Shown here piece by piece: positions 1 to 8,116 of a stretch of 42,899 bases of DNA. This DNA comes from Oscillospiraceae bacterium (GTDB taxonomy: Bacteria > Bacillota > Clostridia > Oscillospirales > CAG-272). Numbering within the stretch: position 1 is the first letter of the stretch; each line of letters opens with the position of its first letter. Under the pieces are notes generated by a model that saw nothing but the letters and a program-made list of their open reading frames with translations, was not told the origin of the DNA and searched no databases. Location: assembly GCA_015064395.1 (NCBI GenBank), contig SVSH01000016.1, positions 1 through 42,899 of the forward strand, read 5' to 3'. The position numbers and the translations under genes are program-made.

Positions 1-11
1 GACAGAGTTAT

Positions 12-458
12 ATGGACAAGCTCAAGGCACGGAATATTCCTCCGGCACTGCAAGAAGCGATGGAAGAAACGGCACCGGAGCAGATGGTGGAACAGGAGAT
101 TCCGATGGTTCAGATCAGCGCAGAGGAATGGATGAAGCTCAACGAAGCGGTGCGCAGAATGGAGGCTCTGTCAGCGGAGTTGTCGGCACAGAAAGCGGTT
201 CTGTCGAGCGAGGCGAGCAGATACACCGAGAGGATGATGAAGGCTGCAGAGGCGCAGAAAGAGGCAACGGAGACGGCTCTGCGCAAGGTGACGAAGGAAG
301 CTTCCGAACAGGTTGGGAAAGCGAGCGAGAAAGCTTCAGAAGTTATCGACAGAAGAATTCGTCGGGACGAGGCACTGTGGTGGCTCCGTCTCGCACTCAC
401 AGCTCTCCCGACAATATTGGTGTTGCTCTTATGGGCGCGCGTGGGCTTGGGAATCTGA
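12..458 (+). CDS. Unrecognised coiled-coil protein with C-terminal membrane anchor
   Basis: I do not recognise the family. The 148-residue product is highly charged and helical from about residue 45 to 115 (repeated Glu, Lys, Ala and Arg in a coiled-coil-like pattern). It ends in one hydrophobic segment (about residues 125-146, containing LPTILVLLLW), so it should be a tail-anchored or single-pass membrane protein with a long cytoplasmic coil. The next reading frame overlaps its 3' end, so the two are probably translationally coupled. The ATG at 12 has little visible upstream sequence, so the true start could lie before the window. Two further small genes follow on the same strand and stop just before a tRNA gene, which suggests the end of an integrated mobile segment. 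That is inference only; no relaxase or integrase is visible. Confidence 0.6.
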   Translation: MDKLKARNIPPALQEAMEETAPEQMVEQEIPMVQISAEEWMKLNEAVRRMEALSAELSAQKAVLSSEASRYTERMMKAAEAQKEATETALRKVTKEASEQVGKASEKASEVIDRRIRRDEALWWLRLALTALPTILVLLLWARVGLGI

Positions 459-649
459 CGAGTCTATTTGAGGACGGCGAGGAATCCGAGGAAGAAAAAC
501 GACAGAGAGAAGCGAGAAATGCAGGCTCTGCACTCGGAGCTATCTCAGGTCTTGCCGCAGGCGCAGTGATTGGTTTGGCACAACAGCAGTCCACGACTAT
601 CGATGACATTGACGATGGCAAGGACGAAGGATTTGAAATTTCGATGTAA
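431..649 (+). CDS. Small unrecognised protein with glycine-rich hydrophobic segment
   Basis: This is a 72-residue reading frame, not recognised. After an acidic stretch (about residues 14-25) comes a Gly/Ala-rich hydrophobic segment (about residues 31-48, SALGAISGLAAGAVIGLA) and an acidic tail. That pattern fits a small membrane or holin-like peptide. The open frame extends upstream to 128, but that extension lies wholly inside the preceding gene and has low-complexity Ser/Gly/Arg composition typical of a shadow frame. I therefore chose the ATG at 431, which overlaps the previous gene by 28 bases. No clear ribosome site precedes it, so coupled translation is likely. Confidence 0.45.
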   Translation: MGARGLGNLTSLFEDGEESEEEKRQREARNAGSALGAISGLAAGAVIGLAQQQSTTIDDIDDGKDEGFEISM

Positions 650-663
650 GAAAGGATGATGAT

Positions 664-1077
664 ATGACTTGGAAAAAGTTTTGGAAACGAGTCAACGCTC
701 TGCTTCACGATAATCGTACCGTTCTTCTTGACGGAGAGGATATCGAGGATTGGGAAGAAGTACAGCGCAAGCAGCGTGAAGAAGAAGCGGAACGGCAAAG
801 GAAAGAACAAGAGATTCTTGCCACATGGTTCTTGCGCGAGGAATATCTCAACGCAGGTTGGTTCAAACGGCTCCTTCTGCGGATTGAATTCGTCTTCCGT
901 GATACGCGTGGAGAGAGTCACATTCCTCAGATACCAGAACACGTTCGCAAGGAAATCGCTCGCTGCCTCCTGCCTGATATCGTTGCTTACTTTGAATCAG
1001 AGCAAGGGCAGAGAGAGTTTTCCGAATGGAAAGCACAGCAAGAAGCCGATAAAAAGGAAAAGAGCGAGGTCGCGTGA
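664..1077 (+). CDS. Unrecognised charged protein
   Basis: This 137-residue protein is not recognised. It starts at an ATG preceded by an AAGGATGATGAT stretch, 14 bases after the previous stop. It has an amphipathic N-terminus (MTWKKFWKRVNALLHD), a strongly charged helical run rich in Glu, Gln, Arg and Lys (about residues 32-52), a central region with several aromatic residues, and a Lys/Glu-rich tail. No transmembrane segment is obvious. With the two genes before it, it forms a tight same-strand group whose base composition is less GC-rich than the housekeeping genes to the right. The stop codon lies inside a 10-bp perfect hairpin (1062-1085). Confidence 0.6.
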   Translation: MTWKKFWKRVNALLHDNRTVLLDGEDIEDWEEVQRKQREEEAERQRKEQEILATWFLREEYLNAGWFKRLLLRIEFVFRDTRGESHIPQIPEHVRKEIARCLLPDIVAYFESEQGQREFSEWKAQQEADKKEKSEVA

Positions 1078-1112
1078 CCTCGCTCCGAAATAGCATCAAT
1101 TTGTAAGTTTAA

Positions 1113-1166
1113 TAGTAAAAAACAAATCCGAACCAATTTCGATTTACGAAATAGTTCGGATTTGTT
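1113..1166 (-). terminator. Terminator of tRNA-Glu
   Basis: A 13-bp perfect inverted repeat (1121-1133 with 1154-1166) has an inner paired extension (1136-1141 with 1147-1152). On the minus strand it is followed by six T residues, as expected for intrinsic termination just past the tRNA 3' end. A second hairpin (1062-1085) lies further on, followed on the minus strand by TTTTCCTTTTT, and may be a back-up terminator. Confidence 0.75.
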
Positions 1167-1171
1167 ACGTT

Positions 1172-1246
1172 TGGTGACCCGTACGGGAATCGAACCCATG
1201 TTTTCGCCGTGAGAGGGCGATGTCTTAGCCGCTTGACCAACGGGCC
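1172..1246 (-). tRNA. tRNA-Glu (anticodon CTC), CCA encoded
   Basis: Read on the minus strand, the acceptor stem GGCCCGT pairs with ACGGGTC, followed by discriminator A and an encoded CCA. The anticodon stem TCGCC/GGCGA encloses loop CTCTCAC, giving anticodon CTC for GAG codons. The T arm is ATGGG-TTCGATT-CCCGT. Its 3' end faces the small unrecognised genes at 12-1077, the side where tRNA-targeting integrative elements normally sit. Confidence 0.93.
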
Positions 1247-1276
1247 AGGTTTGCGGCCGCTCTTGCGACCTTGGCT

Positions 1277-1305
1277 ATTATATCATACGGCTTTTTGTTT
1301 GTCAA
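1277..1305 (-). promoter_or_regulatory. Sigma-A promoter of tRNA-Glu
   Basis: On the minus strand there is TTGACA (1300-1305), a 17-base spacer and TATAAT (1277-1282), about 30 bases before the tRNA 5' end. Confidence 0.85.
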
Positions 1306-1359
1306 GTGTTTTTTGAAAAAATTTTATCTTTTTGTTTTTGCTCGTCCGCTCGTTCCAGC

Positions 1360-1956
1360 TTATTCTTGTTCTCTTCCCACAAGTGCCAAATACTCTTCAT
1401 AGGTACACAAGAGTCGCAGGGCGGCCAGGAGTGCGTTGGATGTCATGCCAACGGGCAGGCCGATGGACCGGCACAGCGCGTCGCGGCGGGCGGCACTGTT
1501 GTCCTTGCCCGTCAGGCCGTCGATATAAAAGTCCGTCTTGGAGAGGGGATTTTCCATAGAACGCGCGACAGCATCGCCGTTTTCATAGGGACGAAGCAGG
1601 TCGTAGAGCAGCTGCTGCTCCATGCCCTCAACGCCAAGTGTTCCTTCGGCCGAGGGGGCGGCCTTGCGCTTTTCTTTTCCCTTGATCTGGGGGATGTAGA
1701 GCTGAATGAGGCGATCGGTCGGCACGGCGCTGGTGATATGAGAGCGGATGAGCTTGCCCGCACCGTCGCTGTCAGTCAGGACGATGATGGGGCTCTTTTT
1801 TGCCAATGCGCGGATGAGGGTTAATGTCTCCTTATGGTTAAACAGGCCAAAGCCGTCGGTGGTGATGATCTGACCGTTCATGACGCACTGCAGCCTCTGC
1901 TTGTCGTAGCGGCCCTCCACGATGACAGGGTATGGGATATTTAATTTTGTCGTCAT
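1360..1956 (-). CDS. rnmV: Ribonuclease M5 (5S rRNA maturation)
   Basis: RNase M5 cleaves the 5S rRNA precursor in Gram-positive bacteria, using a TOPRIM catalytic domain on the ribosomal protein L18-5S complex. The 198-residue product has the TOPRIM signatures: VIVEGRYDKQRL near residue 11 (catalytic Glu) and a TDSDGAGK motif near residue 62 (Asp-x-Asp metal site). It is followed by a C-terminal RNA-binding region. The length is normal for the family. The ATG at 1956 is preceded by AGGAGG with an eight-base gap. The usual neighbour ksgA is not in view; the gene stands alone between tRNA-Glu and a repeat block. Confidence 0.92.
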   Translation of the reverse strand: MTTKLNIPYPVIVEGRYDKQRLQCVMNGQIITTDGFGLFNHKETLTLIRALAKKSPIIVLTDSDGAGKLIRSHITSAVPTDRLIQLYIPQIKGKEKRKAAPSAEGTLGVEGMEQQLLYDLLRPYENGDAVARSMENPLSKTDFYIDGLTGKDNSAARRDALCRSIGLPVGMTSNALLAALRLLCTYEEYLALVGREQE

Positions 1957-2011
1957 GGCGGTGACCTCCTATGGGCAGATTAAGAAAGCTGAAGTTGTTA
2001 AGTTCTACGTA

Positions 2012-2125
2012 GCCGGACACTCACACTGTGCTTCGCACGCGTTCGTGGTTCGGTTTTTGATGTTCATTCTTTGCCACGCGGCAAAGAACGAACCAAGAAA
2101 ACGCGCCAAAGGCTACCGCCTTTGG
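2012..2125 (+). repeat. Half copy of the three-hairpin intergenic element
   Basis: This is one arm of the dispersed element described at 28572, 33605 and 41826. It carries, in order, a hairpin around CACTGTGCTTCGCACGCG, a hairpin GTTCATTCTTTGCC (2062-2075) with GGCAAAGAACGAAC (2080-2093, one mismatch), a purine-rich linker, and CCAAAGGC/GCCTTTGG. No opposite arm is seen. Further hairpins follow (2188-2222: CCATCTGCGGGG with CCCCGCAGATGG). The 1957-2481 gap holds no gene I can support. Confidence 0.7.
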
Positions 2126-2259
2126 AAACGGCACCTCCCGCCGTTTTACGACAAACGGCGGGGCTGTTTGTTTAGCGAAAGCCCGCCATCTGCGGGGCAT
2201 ATATCCCACCCCGCAGATGGGTCAGCAAAATTGTATTTTCTTACAAAGCAATTCTAACG

Positions 2260-2427
2260 TTGTGGAGCGAAAGGGCCAGGGTTCCCTGAGCTCGCGGCAG
2301 CTATTGCTTGGAATAGCGCACTTCCTTTCCCACACAGAGATAGGAGAAGTTGCCCTGGCTACACACCTGTTTCTTCCTTAAAAGTTCTTGGGGGGTGTGG
2401 GGGACTTCTTTCAAGAAGTCCCCCACA
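2260..2427 (-). repeat. Dispersed terminator-repeat family, copy 1
   Basis: This segment shares blocks with 26477-26806 (a GCGGCAGCTAT motif followed by a variable stretch, then TTCCTTAAAGTTCTT-like sequence) and ends in a terminator hairpin against the uppP stop codon. Confidence 0.55.
2397..2426 (-). terminator. Terminator of uppP
   Basis: A 14-bp perfect stem (2397-2410 with 2413-2426) has the core TTCTTTCAAGAA and outer arms GTGGGGGAC/GTCCCCCAC. The same core with other outer arms ends proA and pdp, and the same arms end tyrS at 33560. Confidence 0.65.
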
Positions 2428-2428
2428 T

Positions 2429-2473
2429 CGTTCCTCTCGTTCCTCTCGTTCCTCTCGTTCCTCTCGTTCCTCT
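2429..2473. repeat. Five tandem copies of a 9-base unit
   Basis: The unit CGTTCCTCT is repeated exactly five times between the terminator hairpin and the uppP stop codon, followed by a degenerate sixth unit. Confidence 0.9.
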
Positions 2474-2481
2474 CGTCCCCC

Positions 2482-3369
2482 TTACCTCACCGCCGCCCAG
2501 ATCAGCACCAGTGCACCCAGTGCGATACGGTAGACACCGAAGGCGGAGAAGGTATGGCGTTTGACAAAATCGGTCAAGAAGCGGATGGCCGCAAGAGACA
2601 CGACAAAGGAAACAAGGCACCCGAGAGCGAGCGTCAGATAGGCCATCGCGGGCACGGACGTGCCGGTTTCCAGGACGTATTTGACAAAGCCCAGCGCCTT
2701 GATGGCACTCGCGCCGGCCATGGCGGGAATGGCCATAAAGAAGGAGAATTCGGCGGCGGTCGCGCGGGACAGACCCAGCATCATAGAGCCCAGGATGGTC
2801 GAGCCGGAGCGTGAGGTTCCGGGAATGAGGGACAGCGCCTGGAACGCACCGATGCACAGGGCGGTCGGCAGGGTGATGTCCTCCACCCGCTCGACGCGAG
2901 GGGCGGTATTCTTGCGGAGCTTTTCGATCAGTATGAAGGCTACGCCATAGACGATCAGAGCGATGGCCACGACGACCGAATTGTACAGCCAGCCGTCCAT
3001 ATCCTTGCCCGTTTGGGCTTCCAAAATTTTATCAAGGCCTAAGCCGACGATAGCCGCGGGAACGCTCGCCACGAGCACCCTGCCCCACAGCCGCCAGGTT
3101 GCCTTGCGTTCGTCTGTGCTCGCACGACGGGAGAAGGGCCAGAGCGTATGCCAGAACAGCACCACGACGGCAAGGATGGCGCCCAGTTGGATGACCACCT
3201 GGAACATTTCGTAAAACTCGGCCATAAAGGTGGGATCCTCGGTAAATCGGAAGGACAAAAGATCCTCCAAGAGGATCAGGTGCCCCGTCGAGCTGACGGG
3301 CAGCCACTCGGTGATACCCTCGACGATGCCGTAGACGATGGCCTTGAGAAGTTCAATAAAGGTTGACAT
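2482..3369 (-). CDS. uppP: Undecaprenyl-diphosphatase (bacitracin resistance family)
   Basis: UppP dephosphorylates undecaprenyl pyrophosphate at the membrane so the lipid carrier can be reused for peptidoglycan precursors. The 295-residue polytopic protein has the two family signatures: EGITEWLPVSSTGH near residue 18 and PGTSRSGSTI near residue 183. Multiple hydrophobic segments lie between and after them. The length is slightly above the usual 265-280. Start at ATG 3369, preceded by AAGGAG with a normal gap. No obvious promoter is visible in the 211 bases upstream, which instead hold a repeat. Confidence 0.95.
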   Translation of the reverse strand: MSTFIELLKAIVYGIVEGITEWLPVSSTGHLILLEDLLSFRFTEDPTFMAEFYEMFQVVIQLGAILAVVVLFWHTLWPFSRRASTDERKATWRLWGRVLVASVPAAIVGLGLDKILEAQTGKDMDGWLYNSVVVAIALIVYGVAFILIEKLRKNTAPRVERVEDITLPTALCIGAFQALSLIPGTSRSGSTILGSMMLGLSRATAAEFSFFMAIPAMAGASAIKALGFVKYVLETGTSVPAMAYLTLALGCLVSFVVSLAAIRFLTDFVKRHTFSAFGVYRIALGALVLIWAAVR

Positions 3370-3432
3370 ATTGGCACTCCTTGCAAAAGTGTGTTGACAG
3401 CAATACGGGAAGAAACAGCGTCACCGTTGCCC

Positions 3433-3580
3433 ACTTTTTCTTTTGGCACAAGAGGCGCAAAAGAAAAAGTTATCAAAAAGAAAACGCCGATAGAGATTTC
3501 GCCCTCTACGGAGGGCGACAAGGGCTCTGCCCTTGACCCGCAAGTTTTTTGAAAAAAACTTGACTAAAAACTTTAGAAGA
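3433..3580 (-). repeat. Dispersed terminator-repeat family, copy 2
   Basis: On the minus strand downstream of the U32 gene there is a chain of hairpins: AAGTTTTTT/AAAAAACTT, CAAGGGC/GCCCTTG, CGCCCTC/GAGGGCG, then TCGGCGTTTTCTTTTTGA and a 13-bp stem (3433-3445 with 3458-3470). The same order recurs at 18036 and 26477. The 3370-3580 gap contains no gene. Confidence 0.7.
3541..3562 (-). terminator. Terminator of the U32 gene
   Basis: A 10-bp perfect stem CAAGTTTTTT with AAAAAACTTG lies 19 bases past the stop codon, with an A/T-rich flank. Confidence 0.55.
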
Positions 3581-4849
3581 TTACTCCCCTGCCCGCAAGA
3601 TATCGCCCTCTTTGACGTCGTAGGGCACCCGGATATAGAAGGGCTGGGAGGGGTGAGGGGCGGCGGGAATGGGCTGTCCCTCGGCGTCGTACAGTTCACG
3701 CACGACAAAGGACTTTCCGATCTGACCGGGAGTGAGCAGCTCGGCTGTGTCGCCCACGCAAATTTTATTCTTCAGCTTGAAGAAGGCAAGTGTTCCCTCT
3801 TCCGTTGTCATGGGCGGAAGCGCCTCGGGCGGCGTCACCTCATTATACGGTCTTGCAATCGCGAAATATGCTTTCTCGCGGATGTAGCCGACGGTCGATG
3901 CCAAATTGCTCTCCTTGCGGCAGTCGTCCAGATAATAGCCCGTGCAGTATTCGCGGTGGGACACGCTCTCCAGCTCGCGCATCCACTCGGCGCGGTAGGT
4001 ATAGCCCTCGGGATGGGCGGCGTAGGCATCCATAGCCATGCGGTAGGCGTTGGTAACGACGGCGGTATAATAGGCGCTCTTCATGCGGCCCTCGATCTTA
4101 AAGGAGTTGATGCCGCTTTCCATCAGCTCGGGGATATGGTCGATCATGCACATATCCTTGGAGGACAGAATGAAGGTGCCAAGATCGGTCGTTTCAATGG
4201 GCAGGGGCTGATTGGGGCGCTTTTCCTCGACCAGGGTGTAGTTCCAACGGCAGGGCTGGGCACAGGCACCGCGGTTACCGTCGCGGCCCGTGAGCTCGTT
4301 GGACAGCATGCACCGTCCGCTGTAGGACACGCACATAGAGCCGTGCACAAAGGCCTCCAGCTCGATATCATCAGGGATAGCCGCGCGAATGGCACGGATC
4401 TCGTCCAGATTCAGCTCTCTTGCCAGCACCAGGCGTTTCGCACCCAAGCGCACAAAGGATTGCGCCGTTGCGGGACTGCAGATGCCCGCTTGGGTGGAAA
4501 TGTGAATTTCCATCTCTGGCCACAGCTCGCGCACGGTATCCATCACGCCAAGATCGGCGACGATGACGGCATCGACCCGGATCGCACGGTCGCGCAGGTC
4601 GCAAAGGAAGGCGCGCAGATCGGCATACTCATGGGCACGGGGCATGGTATTGAGGGTCAGGTAGACCTTTTTGCCCCGCTCGTGGGCGTAGGCCACAGCC
4701 ATGTCCAACTCATCAAGGGTAAAATTATCCGCGGCCGAGCGCATACCGAAGCGCTGACCCGCCAGATAGACGGCATCCGCTCCGTAGCGCAGGGCAGCTT
4801 GCATCTTTTCGAAATTCCCCGCAGGGGACAGAAGCTCGGGCATTTTCAT
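3581..4849 (-). CDS. trhP: U32-family (YegQ/YrrO) tRNA 5-hydroxyuridine synthesis protein
   Basis: The U32 proteins of the YegQ/YrrO branch (TrhP) hydroxylate the wobble uridine of several tRNAs; they were once annotated as collagenase-like peptidases. The 422-residue product opens with PELLSPAGNFEKMQAALRYG, has EAFVHGSMC, and contains four conserved cysteines, C173, C180, C196 and C200, in the C-x6-C-x15-C-x3-C spacing that binds an iron-sulfur cluster. It ends in a beta-rich C-terminal domain. An open frame runs upstream into the next gene; I chose ATG 4849 because the family starts there and GGAAAGG lies about 8 bases before it. It begins 32 bases after the BspA gene and is probably cotranscribed with it. 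Confidence 0.88.
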   Translation of the reverse strand: MKMPELLSPAGNFEKMQAALRYGADAVYLAGQRFGMRSAADNFTLDELDMAVAYAHERGKKVYLTLNTMPRAHEYADLRAFLCDLRDRAIRVDAVIVADLGVMDTVRELWPEMEIHISTQAGICSPATAQSFVRLGAKRLVLARELNLDEIRAIRAAIPDDIELEAFVHGSMCVSYSGRCMLSNELTGRDGNRGACAQPCRWNYTLVEEKRPNQPLPIETTDLGTFILSSKDMCMIDHIPELMESGINSFKIEGRMKSAYYTAVVTNAYRMAMDAYAAHPEGYTYRAEWMRELESVSHREYCTGYYLDDCRKESNLASTVGYIREKAYFAIARPYNEVTPPEALPPMTTEEGTLAFFKLKNKICVGDTAELLTPGQIGKSFVVRELYDAEGQPIPAAPHPSQPFYIRVPYDVKEGDILRAGE

Positions 4850-4881
4850 ATCAAAGCCTTTCCGTTCATAAAAATCTGTTC

Positions 4882-7800
4882 TTATTTCGGCACGTCCGAC
4901 GTACCATCTCGGCAGACGATCTGTGTCGCCGCCAGGCGGAAGTACCAATAGCCGCCCTTCTCTGCCTTGTTCCAAGCATCGACCGTTCCTCGGAAGGTGA
5001 TGCTCTGCAGAGAACGGCAGAGATAAAACGCATAGCTTCCGATGGACCTGAGTGTCTGCGGCAATACGATGGCGGTCAGCGACCGGCATTCGCCAAAGGC
5101 AAAGGCACCGATGACGTCCGGCTTTTTGGGCAGGGTAAGCTCAACCAGGCTGCGACAGCCATAAAACATATAATCGGCGATCGCATCCAGCCCCGACGGC
5201 AGGATGACGCGAGTCAGCGACGTACAATCAAAGAAGGCATACGAGCCAACACCCGTGATCGTATCGGGAAGGATCAGCTCAGTCAGCTCCTTTCGATAGG
5301 CAAAGGCCCATTGATGCACCGCATAGCTCTCTCCCAAATAATACTCGGGCAGGGTCAAGGTCGTTTTGTCGCCACCGTAAGAGATCAAGTAGTGACTGCC
5401 TTTATGAGTGAGGAAATAGTAATCCTCCCACAGGGCAAGCTTGCTCTCTCCCTTGTGGACGGTCAGCGCGTAGTATGCCACGCAACCGTTGTCCTCCTCG
5501 CCCACGGAGATCCCCATGGCGCTGTGATTGATGACCTCCACCAAACGGAAGCAATCGCGGAAGGCATTGTCTGCAATCACGGTCAGCGTCGAGGGCAGCG
5601 TTACACTCATCAGCGAGGTGCAGGAGTGGAAAGCGCCGGGGGCTACCGTGGCCACGCCCTCGGGGAGCACAAGAACGGTCAGCGAGCTGCAGCGGGCAAA
5701 GGCCGCCTCTCCGATACCGGTAAGACCTCTTTGCAGTACCAGTGTCTCCAGTGCAGAGCAACCGTCAAACACGAAGGAGGACAGCTTGGAGATCCCTGCG
5801 GGCAGGGTAAGGGCGCGCAAGGAGGAGCAATTGTAAAAGGCGTATTCACCCAACGCCGTAAGGCCATCGGGTAGCGCCACGTCTGTCAGGGAGGTGCATC
5901 CAAAGAAGGCAGACGCACCGATCTCGGCTACTCCTGCGGGAAGGATGACCTTCTCCAAGGACGTACAGGCTTCAAAGGCCCGCTCGCTGATCTTGGTCAA
6001 GCCGGCGGGGAGCGTAACGCTCACAAGGTCGCCACAACGGTAAAAGGCCGCCGGGCGCACCGTATAGGTTTGGTCAAAGCAATGATCGGGCAAGATCAGA
6101 TCCGTCTGTTCTCCCGCATATCCAAGCAGCTCGTACCCGCCGTCTCCCAAAAGGAACAGGTAGCCGTCCGACAGGGTGACACGGCTCTCGCCCCTATGGA
6201 TCTCAGAGGCGTAATAGCCAACGTGGCCATAAATCGCAAAGCCCTTCATCAGGCCAAGAGGAGATCGGTTGATCACCTCGCACAGCTTAAGGCAGTCAAT
6301 AAAAGCATGGTCGCCGATGGATACCAGGCTCCTACCCAGCGTCACCCGCAAGAGCGAGGTGCACTGTGCAAAGGCAGATTTTCCAATGGACTGCACGCTG
6401 TCGGGGAACGCCAAGGACACCAGCAGATCGCACTCCGAAAAGGCGTATTCGTTGATGCTCAACAGCCCCTCGCCAAACCTCACCCATTCCATGCGGGAGC
6501 AGGAATAGAACGCTCTTGCGCCGATGGTCGTCACACCCTTCGGGATGCTCACCCCGCGAACGGCACTAAAGGCAAAGGCGCCCTCGCCGATACCGACGAC
6601 AGGCTCGCCCAGGGGCGAATGGGTGGGGAGGATCAGCTCGTCATCCGTACAGCTTCCCATCCCCGCGATATAACAAGTCCCGTTTTCGAGAGAAACGAAG
6701 ATCAAGCCTTGGCTTTCTCTGGCCTGACAACGGGTGCACTGCCCGTTTTCAAGCTCGTGACCTTGGGCATCCAGCAAAACGGGATAGGACAGCACGTATC
6801 CGCAAAGAGAGCAATAGCAATACTCCCCTACCCCCGCTTGATTACAGGTCGGAGCACTTCCCTTGACCGTGACCGCGGTGTGTTGGGCAGGCAACGCTTG
6901 ATACGTCGTATGATTGCAACGGCTACAGGTCACGTAGGCCTCCCAGCCGCCGTCCAGGCAGGTGGGGGCTTGGCCCGCATGGCTCACTTCATCATGGCCC
7001 AGGGCAGACAGTGCCTTGTATGTGGTATGATCGCAACGATTGCAGGTCACGTATGCCTCCCAGCCGCCGTCCAGGCAGGTGGGGGCTTGGCCCGCATGGC
7101 TCACTTCATCATGGCCCAGGGCAGACAGTGCCTTGTATGTGGTATGATCGCAACGATTGCAGGTCACGTAGGCCTCCCAGCCGCCGTCCAGGCAGGTGGG
7201 GGCTTGCCCCTCATGGCTCACCTCGTCGTGACCCAGGGCAGACAGTGCCTTGTATGTGGTGTGATCGCAACGGCTGCAGGCCACGTATGCTTCCCAGCCG
7301 TCATCCAGGCAAGTGGGGGCTTGAGCCTTATGGCTCACCTCGTCGTGACCGAGGGCAGACAGTGCCTTGTATGTGGTATGATCGCAACGATTGCAGGTCA
7401 CGTAGGCCTCCCAGCCACCATCCAGGCAGGTGGGGGCTTGACCCTTGTGGCTCACTTCATCGTGTCCGAGCGCGGAAAGTGCCTTGTACGTGGTATGATC
7501 GCAACGATTGCAGGTCACGTATGCCTCCCAACCGCCGTCCAGGCAGGTGGGGGCTTGGCCCGCATGGCTCACTTCATCATGGCCCAGGGCAGACAGTGCT
7601 TTGTACGTCGTGTGGTCGCAACGGTTGCAGGTCACGTAGGCCTCCCAACCGCCGTCCAGGCAGGTGGGGGCTTGGCCCTTATGGCTCACTTCATCATGGC
7701 CCAGGGCAGACAGTGCCTTGTATGTGGTATGGTCGCAACGGCTGCAGGTCACGTAGGCCTCCCAACCGCCGTCCAGACAGGTGGGGGCTTGGCCCTCGTG

Positions 7801-8028
7801 ATCAACTTCATCATGGCCAAGGGCGGGGATCGTCTCGCTTTGCCGCTCGCCGCAATCACAAGCACGCACGCGCGTACCGTTTTCGGTGCAGGTAGCATCG
7901 GCCACCGTCTCCCACGTGCCAAAGGCGTGCTCGTGGGGGTGCTGTTGAGAGGGCGTGGTGCACGAGATCAGCACGGTCATCATCACCGCGCCAACGATCA
8001 TAAGCACATATCGAGCCGTCCGCTTCAT
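4882..8028 (-). CDS. BspA-like leucine-rich-repeat surface lipoprotein with Cys-rich tandem repeats
   Basis: This is a 1048-residue predicted cell-surface adhesin. Residues 1-23 form a lipoprotein signal ending in the lipobox LISC, so Cys23 should be lipidated. After a degenerate first module come eight near-identical 39-residue repeats (about residues 70-381), each containing PTC and a CxxC pair with histidines, a zinc-ribbon-like pattern common in gut Firmicutes surface proteins. A ninth, diverged module follows. From about residue 440 to the end there are many BspA-type LRR_5 repeats (pattern SL..V.LP..L..I...AF..C) in three blocks separated by short linkers. ATG 8028 has GAAAGGGG seven bases upstream. 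The ligand is unknown. A smaller relative with a DNA-binding N-terminus lies at 15781. Confidence 0.9.
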   Translation of the reverse strand: MKRTARYVLMIVGAVMMTVLISCTTPSQQHPHEHAFGTWETVADATCTENGTRVRACDCGERQSETIPALGHDEVDHEGQAPTCLDGGWEAYVTCSRCDHTTYKALSALGHDEVSHKGQAPTCLDGGWEAYVTCNRCDHTTYKALSALGHDEVSHAGQAPTCLDGGWEAYVTCNRCDHTTYKALSALGHDEVSHKGQAPTCLDGGWEAYVTCNRCDHTTYKALSALGHDEVSHKAQAPTCLDDGWEAYVACSRCDHTTYKALSALGHDEVSHEGQAPTCLDGGWEAYVTCNRCDHTTYKALSALGHDEVSHAGQAPTCLDGGWEAYVTCNRCDHTTYKALSALGHDEVSHAGQAPTCLDGGWEAYVTCSRCNHTTYQALPAQHTAVTVKGSAPTCNQAGVGEYCYCSLCGYVLSYPVLLDAQGHELENGQCTRCQARESQGLIFVSLENGTCYIAGMGSCTDDELILPTHSPLGEPVVGIGEGAFAFSAVRGVSIPKGVTTIGARAFYSCSRMEWVRFGEGLLSINEYAFSECDLLVSLAFPDSVQSIGKSAFAQCTSLLRVTLGRSLVSIGDHAFIDCLKLCEVINRSPLGLMKGFAIYGHVGYYASEIHRGESRVTLSDGYLFLLGDGGYELLGYAGEQTDLILPDHCFDQTYTVRPAAFYRCGDLVSVTLPAGLTKISERAFEACTSLEKVILPAGVAEIGASAFFGCTSLTDVALPDGLTALGEYAFYNCSSLRALTLPAGISKLSSFVFDGCSALETLVLQRGLTGIGEAAFARCSSLTVLVLPEGVATVAPGAFHSCTSLMSVTLPSTLTVIADNAFRDCFRLVEVINHSAMGISVGEEDNGCVAYYALTVHKGESKLALWEDYYFLTHKGSHYLISYGGDKTTLTLPEYYLGESYAVHQWAFAYRKELTELILPDTITGVGSYAFFDCTSLTRVILPSGLDAIADYMFYGCRSLVELTLPKKPDVIGAFAFGECRSLTAIVLPQTLRSIGSYAFYLCRSLQSITFRGTVDAWNKAEKGGYWYFRLAATQIVCRDGTSDVPK
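6886..7821 (-). repeat. Eight tandem 117-bp coding repeats
   Basis: These repeats encode the eight 39-residue Cys-rich units of the surface lipoprotein. DNA identity between units is very high, including silent sites, pointing to recent duplication or gene conversion. Units differ mainly at one residue (Glu, Lys or Ala after SerHis). Confidence 0.93.
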
Positions 8029-8069
8029 CTCATACCCCTTTCCCGCCGTAGCGATGTTTATCTTTATTC

Positions 8070-8098
8070 ACTATACCACAAAATCGCGCCGTCGTCAA
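8070..8098 (-). promoter_or_regulatory. Promoter of the BspA-like gene
   Basis: On the minus strand there is TTGACG (8093-8098), a 17-base spacer and TATAGT (8070-8075), about 40 bases before the start codon. Confidence 0.7.
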
Positions 8099-8116
8099 TG
8101 GGAATTTAGGCAGTGC

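Noticed and set aside
128-430. Upstream extension of the 72-residue frame
   Set aside because: It overlaps a better frame and encodes low-complexity Ser/Gly/Arg sequence.
3581-5089. U32 gene starting at 5089
   Set aside because: The first 80 codons lie inside the BspA-like gene; homologues start at PELLSPAG and a ribosome site precedes 4849.
6886-7821. Possible CRISPR-like repeats
   Set aside because: Tandem in-frame coding repeats of a surface protein, without spacers.
6070-8109. A 679-codon plus-strand frame
   Set aside because: It is the antisense of the BspA-like gene; the 117-base repeats keep it open by periodicity. No ribosome site, and the minus-strand reading has a lipobox and LRRs.
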